From Marvania coccoides (Eukaryota > Chlorophyta > Trebouxiophyceae > Chlorellales > Chlorellaceae), in the NCBI GenBank assembly GCA_963854735.1, contig OY978097.1:682001-746000 (forward strand): a stretch of 64,000 nucleotides of DNA, given 5' to 3'. Positions 53,910 to 61,328 of this stretch are shown here, in pieces. Position 1 is the stretch's first letter. Each line of letters opens with the position of its first letter. The notes below the pieces were generated by a model. The model saw only the letters and a program-made list of their open reading frames with translations, searched no databases and had not been told where the DNA came from. Both the position numbers and the translations under genes were made by a program.

Positions 53910-55206
53910 TTACAGTTCCGAGTGCTCTAGAGGCACGCCTTCATCTGGCACCCCCTCGTTGTCGAGTTCCACTGGCTCCCTTCTTCTTCTCGTGCTGTCG
54001 GGAATTCCGACAAGGCCACCGCCTTCTTCTCTGCTTCCTGGCACAGGCTTGGCCACTTTCCGGCGCTTCTTCTTTTTGCCCACTGGATGTCCATTGGGCG
54101 CCTTTCTTCGTGGCGGCGGCGGCGTTGATGGCGGAAGAGAAGGAGAAGGTGGCTCGGTTTTTTCAACAACTGCCGGAGGAGGAGGGGGTAAAGCTGCCGG
54201 TACGGGGACAGGTGATAGCATCGTTTCCGCCTTTTGGGGGCTCGCCGGCATCGGAATGGACCCACCAGAAGCAACGCCACCTTTATTTATTATCGACCAT
54301 GTCTTTTTCGCCAGAGTCATGGGTTTTAGCGGCTCAGGCACGAAGTACATCACCCTTTTTTGCGCCACGTACGCAGCGCACAGCGTAAACAGCGCCAGGC
54401 CAAACCACAGCATGATTGTTTCGCTTTTATTCTGCCAGTCGATGGTCCTTAGCAGCCCCTGGGAGCGTTTCAGCAGGCCGTGCTGCCCCGTGTACTCGTC
54501 CTTAGTCTTAGAGAGCTGCGTGTGGGAGGCATCCATGGCAGCCAGAGTGGCGCTGGTGTGCTCCAACTCCTGCGCAACAGTTTTAAATAGAAAACAGCAT
54601 GTTCAACACCTCCTTGTGTCTTGAATACTGCGAATTTAACTATGTTGATGACGACACAATTTCCCCTCTATCTCTCTCACCTCGGACATCATTTGGCGGG
54701 TGCGCCTCAGGCTCTCTGTGACTTTTTCAGAGGTAGCAACCACGTCTGCTTCAGTGGCCATCTGGCGCCGCTTGGCAGCCGCTTCGGGCGTGCCGAGCAG
54801 CTGCTGCCGCTCCTCCGCCAGCAGGCGCGCTGCCGCTTGCCGACGCTGCACCGCTGCAGCCTTGAAGGCCTGTTGAATGCTGTGATATTCAGCGGCATGA
54901 GCGGAAAGGAGGCGGGCTACCGCCTGCTGGCCCTCATCGCTGCAAATGGCGGGTCATACAGTTTGAGAAGGCTGCAATTGCAAGTTCTAGAGGCTTGGCT
55001 GGCACCCACCTGTCCAGCTCTTCCACCAGGAGCTCAAGATCGCGGGTCAAGGCTCGAATTTGGGAGAGCTTGGCCTGGATAGCGGTCTCCAGCCTCTGGG
55101 GCGGCTTGGCAGGGTCAGAATGCCCCTTTCCATACTCTTTGATGTCCTCCATGACGCTCTGCTCGAGCGCCAAGAGCTTTGTGTGCTCAAAAAAATCGTC
55201 TGCCAT
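53910..55206 (-). CDS. SEC20: SEC20 (BNIP1) SNARE with extended lumenal tail
   Basis: Exons 55206-55010, 54939-54681 and 54569-53910 (minus strand) give 371 residues. SEC20 is the ER Qb-SNARE for Golgi-to-ER retrograde vesicles and a partner of the NBAS/ZW10/RINT1 (Dsl1) tether. The SNARE motif includes VTESLRRTRQMMSEELEHTS and ends TKDEYTGQHGLLKRSQGLL. The membrane anchor is TIMLWFGLALFTLCAAYVA (about residues 203-221). The 150-residue tail after it should face the ER lumen. It is rich in Pro and Lys/Arg (PPPPPAVVEKTEPPSP, GKKKKRRK) and ends PLEHSEL, resembling the HDEL end of yeast Sec20. Human BNIP1 lacks such a long tail. FtsH lies 197 bases upstream on the right-to-left axis, in the same orientation. 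Confidence 0.9.
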
Positions 55207-55533
55207 TGCGACGATGCCAACGCTCGCCCTTCCCCTTTGTGTCTGAAGACGGATATGAATTATAAATAATAAAAACCAATCGACAACCGATTTAAGCAGG
55301 GCTCTATTGCACACCAAAATATTCTGTCGAAGTTTTGAAAGACAAAAATGGAGCTGATCGTCGCCTGCTAACATATTTAAAAAAACAAATAAATGTACAT
55401 TTATCTGTTTGCGACAACACGGAGGCATTGTTTTTGAAACCTTTGCAAAAATCAAAATTTAAAAATCTCAAGTGATCAAGACCACCACCTGGCACCATCT
55501 TCTCTCTCTTTCCCTTGTCGCAACTACAATTAA
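55207..55533. other. Divergent intergenic SEC20 / SEPSECS
   Basis: Shared AT-rich promoter region; no further gene is seen. Confidence 0.5.
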
Positions 55534-57024
55534 ATGGACGCCGACAACTGCGCGCTGGCGTGCCACCTCGTCTCCCAGACCTACATCAACCAGGGCGCCC
55601 AGGCGCTGGCCCGCCGCCGCAAACTCGTCAAGACGCTCCTCTCGCAACGCCGCCTCCCCACGCGCGGCTGGGACGACCCCACCATCGAGCTTTTCCTGCA
55701 CGAAGTCGCCCTCATGGACAGCAACAACTTCCCCGACAACGTGGGCTTGGGGGAGAGAGAAGCTCGCATCGCCAGCAATCTCGTCGCTCGGCGGCATTTC
55801 CTCCTGGGCCACGGCATCGGACGCTCAGGGGAGGTCACTGCAGAGCAGCCCAAGGCCGCGGGGTCCTCCCTGCTGGGCAAGCTCGCCAATGCGCTGGCTG
55901 CAGACGCGTTGGCGGTCGCTGGAATGGCGGAACTGGGCCCCGTGATTACGCTGCCGCTCGCCACGGGTTTTGCGATTACCTCCACCTTGCTGGCGCTACG
56001 GCAGACCCGCCCAGGGGCCAGGTACGTGGTGTGGCCCCGCATCGACCAGAAAACATGCTTGAAGTGCATTGTGGCAGCCGGTTTTGAGCCTGTCGTCGTT
56101 GAATTGAAATCGAGCAAAGGAGACCAGCTGGGGACGGATGTAGCCGCCGTGGAGGCGGCAGTACAGCGTTGTGGAGCAGAAAACGTGGCTTGCGTGCTGA
56201 CGACGAGTAGCTGCTTTGCCCCACGGGCCCCTGATGATGTAATAGCAATCGCCCGGTTATGTAGTGCCTTGGACGTGCCTCACGTCATCAACAACGCCTA
56301 CGGGGTGCAGTCAGCGGCGCTGTGCGCGCAGCTCACGGCTTCGTGGCGGAAGGGGCGCGTGGACGCTGTGATACAGAGCACCGATAAGAATTTTATGGTG
56401 CCAGTGGGCGGAGCCATCATTGCAGCGCCCAAAAATCGACCGCAGCTGGTGCAGGCGGTGGATAAAATGTACCCTGGGCGCGCTGCCATGGCCCCGCTGC
56501 TGGACCTGCTCATCACGCTGCTGCACTGGGGCGCGGAGGGGTGGAGAAGAGCGCTGGCTGAGCGAGAGACGTTGTTTGAATACACCTCGGCTGCGTTGCG
56601 AGAGTGCGCTGTCAATTTAGGGGAGCGCACGCTCGAGACCCCTGGCAACCCTATTTCGATGGCGATGACCCTGGATTCATTGGCAGAGGGCTCCCCTGGG
56701 GCCACTTTTTTGGGGGCGATGCTGTTTGCCCGAGGGGCATCTGGGGCTCGAGTCATTGTGCCTGGCAAGGTGCAGGAGGTGGCGGGGGTGCATTTTGCTG
56801 GGTATGGTGCCAGCTGCGATGCGTACCCGCATGCTTACTTGACTGTGGCAGCGGCGATAGGGTCGAATAGAAACGACGTCGATGAGTTTTTGAGGCGGCT
56901 GAGGACTTGCGTTGAGGAGTTTAGGAAGCGGCAGCGAGTTGATGGGAGTAATGTGGGTGAGAAAGGGGAGGGTCGAGAGAAGAAACCAGGAAATGAGGGG
57001 GAGTTCGTGAGGGGGAGTTCGTGA
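55534..57024 (+). CDS. SEPSECS: O-phosphoseryl-tRNA(Sec) selenium transferase (SepSecS)
   Basis: Intronless, 496 residues. This PLP enzyme converts phosphoseryl-tRNA(Sec) to selenocysteinyl-tRNA(Sec) using selenophosphate, the last step of selenocysteine synthesis in eukaryotes and archaea. Blocks: RRLPTRGWDDPTIELFLHEV, MDSNNFPDNVGLGEREARI, HGIGRSGEVTAEQPKAAGSS, LVARRHFLLGHGIGRSG, WPRIDQKTCLKCI and VPHVINNAYGVQS. The PLP Lys285 in QSTDKNFMVPVGGAI matches human Lys284. The ATG at 55534 gives the usual N-terminus (LVSQTYINQGAQ). The C-terminal 30 residues are charged and unconserved. Its presence means the genome should encode selenoproteins, tRNA(Sec), SBP2 and SelD. Confidence 0.95.
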   Translation: MDADNCALACHLVSQTYINQGAQALARRRKLVKTLLSQRRLPTRGWDDPTIELFLHEVALMDSNNFPDNVGLGEREARIASNLVARRHFLLGHGIGRSGEVTAEQPKAAGSSLLGKLANALAADALAVAGMAELGPVITLPLATGFAITSTLLALRQTRPGARYVVWPRIDQKTCLKCIVAAGFEPVVVELKSSKGDQLGTDVAAVEAAVQRCGAENVACVLTTSSCFAPRAPDDVIAIARLCSALDVPHVINNAYGVQSAALCAQLTASWRKGRVDAVIQSTDKNFMVPVGGAIIAAPKNRPQLVQAVDKMYPGRAAMAPLLDLLITLLHWGAEGWRRALAERETLFEYTSAALRECAVNLGERTLETPGNPISMAMTLDSLAEGSPGATFLGAMLFARGASGARVIVPGKVQEVAGVHFAGYGASCDAYPHAYLTVAAAIGSNRNDVDEFLRRLRTCVEEFRKRQRVDGSNVGEKGEGREKKPGNEGEFVRGSS

Positions 57025-57087
57025 AGAATCGTTTGAATTATAATTGAAATACAGCCAGCTCTCTTTCTGAAATAAAACTAGCAACAA

Positions 57088-58261
57088 CTAGTTGTAATAA
57101 GCAGCGTACTCGTCATCGTCTGGCTCCGGCGTGGGCGGGTCGTAGGGAATGAGCTGAGCACCACGTTGAAACCCTAAAATGACCTGCGGATCGCTGGCCA
57201 TCGCGATTTGAATGTCCAAAGTGGGCAGCACCCTGCCAGCCTCCGCCACTGCCGCCCGCAGCTCCTCAATGTCCAGCATGGAGGGGTTTTCTTCCACTAG
57301 TCTGTCGATGTTCAACCGAGGGAACATTTCTTTGAGCTGGCTGGCAATGTCTCTCAAGTGGTCGGGGTCGAAGCCCAGCACCAGTTCGGGCTCACGCATG
57401 GCCAGCTTTGCGACGTCCGCCCCCGGAAAAACCGACTTCAACTCGATCAGACGCTGCGATAAATATTTATTTATTTGCATGCATGCACAGAGAGGAAAGA
57501 ATGTAAGAATATACAGAAAAAGAGCTGAAAATGGCGGAATTTTAATTGGTATTGGACTGGTATTTGAGAAATGGCTTCTTTTCCAACTCACCATGGGCAG
57601 GGCGTCTACGCTTTCCAACAGCCGCTGAATGGCCACAGGGTGCATGTACGGCAGCTTGGCCTTCAGGTCCGGCAGCAACGTGGTCAGCTGCTCCACCCTG
57701 TCCTCCATGTCTGCGTCTGAAATGTCCATCTGCTGCGCTACGACCCTGTACTTAAGCCTGCTTTTCAAATCTTCGTTCCACGCCAAATTCTTCTCGCTCA
57801 TTTGGTAGCCCAGCTCCCAGGGCGCAGAAGACGTGGCCGAGGTAGGCTTGTCACCGCTCGCCTTGAACGCCTGCTCAAAGGTGGCCTGCGAGCAGTGGAA
57901 ATGAAAAAAACATGAGCGGTGGTTTGGGTGGCACTATGCCGCCCTGCGAAGGCGCTGCGTTCCAAGACGTCGCCCTTGCCCCTTGGGTATATTTGAGTGG
58001 ATATTTCCATGGAAAAAGAGAAAGCATATAAAAACAAACCTTCAAACGCCCATCACTGCCTTGGTATGTGAACTGGAAGCCAGCATCGTCGCTGGCGGTG
58101 CCTCCGCTCGTGCTGGCATCGTCATGTGATTGAATCCGCGTCCGAGACGGGCGGGTGAAGCCGGAGGAAGGCGGCGCGAGTGTCCGAAAGCTCATCACAT
58201 TTTGAATGGAGAGCGACGCCATGGCCGATCCCCGCTGCAACGGCAGCGTGCTTTGCAACAT
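57088..58261 (-). CDS. Plastid protein with mTERF-like helical repeats
   Basis: Exons 58261-58040, 57885-57592 and 57453-57088 (minus strand) give 293 residues. A transit-like leader (MLQSTLPLQRGSAMASLSIQ) is followed by a helical part with a roughly 35-residue repeat of the form P-x-x-x-[IV]-x-x-[LV]-[LV]-x-x-x-P: LPYMHPVAIQRLLESVDALP, FPGADVAKLAMREPELVLGF, FPRLNIDRLVEENPSMLDIE and LPTLDIQIAMASDPQVILGF. This is mTERF-like, the fold of organellar nucleic-acid-binding terminators and splicing factors, but the assignment rests on the repeat alone. The C-terminus is acidic with Tyr (EPDDDEYAAYYN). Confidence 0.65.
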
Positions 58262-58541
58262 TTTAATGCTATTTTAAATGAAATGTGAGCACGCAGCACT
58301 TGTAATTCTTCGAAAACAAAGCGTAGCACGGGGGCAGCATATTAATTCTTAACGCTCAATTTGTGCTCGGAGGCCAAGATCAGCCTCGTTTGAATATTTT
58401 TTCGGTATCTGGACACTCGATTTTTCTATTTAAACGCGCCGGCAGCCGCTGATCGTGTCTTCTTGTTGAACTTTATTTTGAAATTTATTTTCGTTCGCAA
58501 CCACCGTGGCTCGTGTATCTTCGCCTCTCAGCGCTAAAACG

Positions 58542-59474
58542 ATGTTTGGCGCTGGGGATAATGCTGGTGCCAGCCAGTTCGCGGGGGGAGGCTTCATGCC
58601 TTCCCCAGGCAATCAAGCCGGGCCTAGCAGCGCAAAAAAGAACTACGACCCCACGAACCAGTCCATCCGCCGGCTCACCGTGAAGCAGATCCATCACGGG
58701 CTGGAGAACTGCCCCAGCGATACCCTCATAATCGATGGCAAGGAGGTCGCCAACGTGAGCGCCCAAAATACTGATCTTCTTCGCCCAACTCTGTGCCTCT
58801 TTTCCTTTGTATTTACCCCGTTTTCACCCATGGAACGCGTCCCCTGCACGCAGGTCGCGCTGGTGGGCAAGATTGTGAGCGTTCGCGAGGACAACGTCAC
58901 CTTCAACATGCATCTGGACGACGGCACTGGCCGCATCACGGTGAAGCAGTTCCTGCAGAACAACGGGGAGAGTGACGACCTGGAGCGGCAGAAGCGCGCG
59001 GAGCTGCGCGAGGGCATCTACGTGCGGGCGTTCGGCCACATCTCCTCCACTGGAAACGAGCGACAGCTGCAGGCCTTTTCTGTAAAACCCATCACCGACC
59101 ACAACGAAGTGACCTACCACCTCACCCAGTGCATCTTCCAGCACCTCCACCTCACCAAGGGTGGCGCAGCCGCCCCAGGCGGCGCGCCAAAGATGCAGCA
59201 GGCCGCCCCTGGGGCCGCTGCCCCCCCCGCAGCCGGCGGCGACGCTGGCTTCGCCCAGAACGGTCTCTCCCCCATTCAGAACGCCGTGCTGCAGGTCTTC
59301 AACTCTCCTGACGTCGCAGGCATCGACTCTGGCATCTCGATTTCTGACGTGATGGGGCGTACCCAAAACCGCTTCAACCCTCAGCAGGTCAGGGAGGCCA
59401 TCAACTTCCTGGTCGACGAGGGGCACCTGTACTCGACAATCGACGACGCGCACTGGAAGTCGTGCAACTCTTAA
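58542..59474 (+). CDS. RPA2: Replication protein A 32-kDa subunit (RPA2)
   Basis: Exons 58542-58754 and 58854-59474 give 277 residues. RPA2 is the middle subunit of the single-stranded DNA binding complex used in replication and repair. A Gly/Ser-rich N-terminus (likely phosphorylation region) leads to SIRRLTVKQIHHGLEN, then the OB fold VALVGKIVSVREDNVTFNMH, LDDGTGRITVKQFL, GIYVRAFGHISSTGNERQL and PITDHNEVTYHLTQCIFQHL. A Gly/Ala/Pro linker connects to the C-terminal winged helix (NAVLQVFNSPDVAGIDSGIS, VREAINFLVDEGHLYSTIDD). The 99-nt intron has no stop and is a multiple of three, so an unspliced message would also read through. Confidence 0.95.
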   Translation: MFGAGDNAGASQFAGGGFMPSPGNQAGPSSAKKNYDPTNQSIRRLTVKQIHHGLENCPSDTLIIDGKEVANVSAQNTDLLRPTLCLFSFVFTPFSPMERVPCTQVALVGKIVSVREDNVTFNMHLDDGTGRITVKQFLQNNGESDDLERQKRAELREGIYVRAFGHISSTGNERQLQAFSVKPITDHNEVTYHLTQCIFQHLHLTKGGAAAPGGAPKMQQAAPGAAAPPAAGGDAGFAQNGLSPIQNAVLQVFNSPDVAGIDSGISISDVMGRTQNRFNPQQVREAINFLVDEGHLYSTIDDAHWKSCNS

Positions 59475-59729
59475 AGAGCGAGGGAGAGAAGAGGGGGGAG
59501 CAAGAGGAGCAAGAACGACTTTGAAGAAAGTCGTCGTTTCTAATGGAATGGAACAGCATGAATATGCTTTTTTTTCCTGGCGAAGTTTTGCTTTCTCCCT
59601 GGATTTGCATTTTTTCAGAAAGGAAATAATCAAGAAAATCATCCAACTTTGCATGAGTTTGACTTCAGACACCACAACGTTCTTTTTTTTTAACACTATA
59701 AAAAAAAATAGATACAAAAACATATAGAG

Positions 59730-60709
59730 CTAGAACCTTTCTTTTCTTTTCCTGCCAGTGTATTTGCTGTCGGGCTTGATGTTTGTGTACCCTCTGCCCC
59801 GCTGCTGCTGCTTTTTCCTCATGATCCACTCCTTAGAAGATGCGCCGCCTTTGCCGCCCTTGTGCCGCTTCGTGCGACGGTCTGCCACGCGCACCTCGTC
59901 CCCCTCGTCCCCAGGCTCCGATCCGTCCATCCCGTGCGCCTGGGGCAGCGCTGCCTGCCCGCCAACCATCAGCACCAGGAAATATTTTTTTGCCCGAGTG
60001 GAGTGAGGGAAATCAACCACCAGACCCCCTGAGAACCCCGCGCGCATGGCTGCGTTCGTCATCATCGCCGCCTGCTCGGTGTTTTCGGGGTAGATCTGCA
60101 GGACCGCGCGCGCGCCCTTTGCCAGGCACGAGTAGAGAGTCTCGAAAAACTTACGGAGGCGGCGGCGGGGGTCGTTACGCGCGGTGTCTGCGTTGCACAG
60201 CCACTGCACCGCGGAGATGGAGATGGCGCCGTCAAAGGTGCCCGGTCGCAGCGGCATGCCGTGGCCCAGGTCATGCAGCATAACGTCACCATCCACCTCA
60301 CGCTCAGCGGCAATGTCCAGCATGGAAGGACTGATGTCGGTGCCCTGCACATGGTTCATTTTCAGAGGAATAATTTGCGTTGGCAAAAAGGGTGCAAATG
60401 ACGTGAAAATGAGGAAACTTGGCAGCAGGGAAAGAGAAGAAAGAATTGTCTTAATGCTGATGCGTTGCTCACCACCCAGATGTGGCCCTGGTCGGTGAGG
60501 GCCTCCCCGCTGAGTCCTGACCCGCACCCCAGGTCCAGCAGCAACTTTGGTGTGCCGTCGTCGGGGAGCGCCAAAAGTTCCAAGGCTCGCTCGGTCAGGG
60601 CGCGCTGCACGGCGATGATGCGGCTATTTTCGGTGTACTTGCGGGCCTCGTCATCATTGTAGAATATTTCAGGAGGAGCGGTGTGCTCGGGGCGGTCGTG
60701 ACGGCCCAT
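59730..60709 (-). CDS. BUD23: BUD23, 18S rRNA guanine-N7 methyltransferase
   Basis: Exons 60709-60473 and 60344-59730 (minus strand) give 283 residues (human 281). It methylates one guanosine in 18S rRNA during small-subunit assembly. It starts [20 protein letters not shown]. The AdoMet motif [16 protein letters not shown] is followed across the intron by [20 protein letters not shown], then [30 protein letters not shown] and [20 protein letters not shown]. The C-terminal [20 protein letters not shown], then [14 protein letters not shown], is diagnostic for BUD23 and nuclear import. Confidence 0.97.
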
Positions 60710-61328
60710 TTTCCCCAGAGATTTATGAAATGTTTTTCTTAGAGAGCGAATTATTTTTGCATGCAATTATAAAACTGTGCAACGTGTGATTCGCAGTATA
60801 TTGATTTGGATTTGTACTTTAACGGGCTTTGAAAAAGGGGATTATAAAGATTTAATTTTCTCTCGAAGACACAAGCTTTCAGCGGTATTATATTTCCAAG
60901 TCACGACGTGTATAATTAAGTATATAATGGTATATATAACTGATTTTTTGTGTGAAGAGAGGCGGCGCATCTGGGGCGCCAAATTTAGCCTTGTAATTTT
61001 TTGAAATTGAAAAACAGAAAAGCTGGTTTTCCTTGCTTTTGCTTTTCCTGATTATATTTTTGATTTTGGCAACTTCGGAACCGGTTTGTAGGGCAACTTC
61101 CGGCGTACTGGAAGTAGGCAATCGATTCTTTTGCAAACCATACTACCAAAATGCCTTTTCTTGACCGTTGACAAGTAATTCAAAACCATACTATAAAAGA
61201 ATAAAAATTGGCAACCGCAATATCGTCGAACTCAAACTCAGAATTAGTCAAAAAACTTTCAATCTTAAGAAAATCTAAGGATCAAGGAATACGACAACCA
61301 CATTTCATTCATTCGCCAATTGCACATT
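60710..61328. other. AT-rich intergenic BUD23 / AER-repeat gene
   Basis: This 619-base stretch holds the BUD23 promoter and the 3' flank of the AER-repeat gene. It is one of the most AT-rich parts of the window. I see no coding or structured element. Confidence 0.5.

Noticed and set aside
57168..57178. AAACCCTAAAA resembling plant/algal telomere repeat
   Set aside because: A single unit inside the coding sequence of the mTERF-like gene; not a telomeric array.
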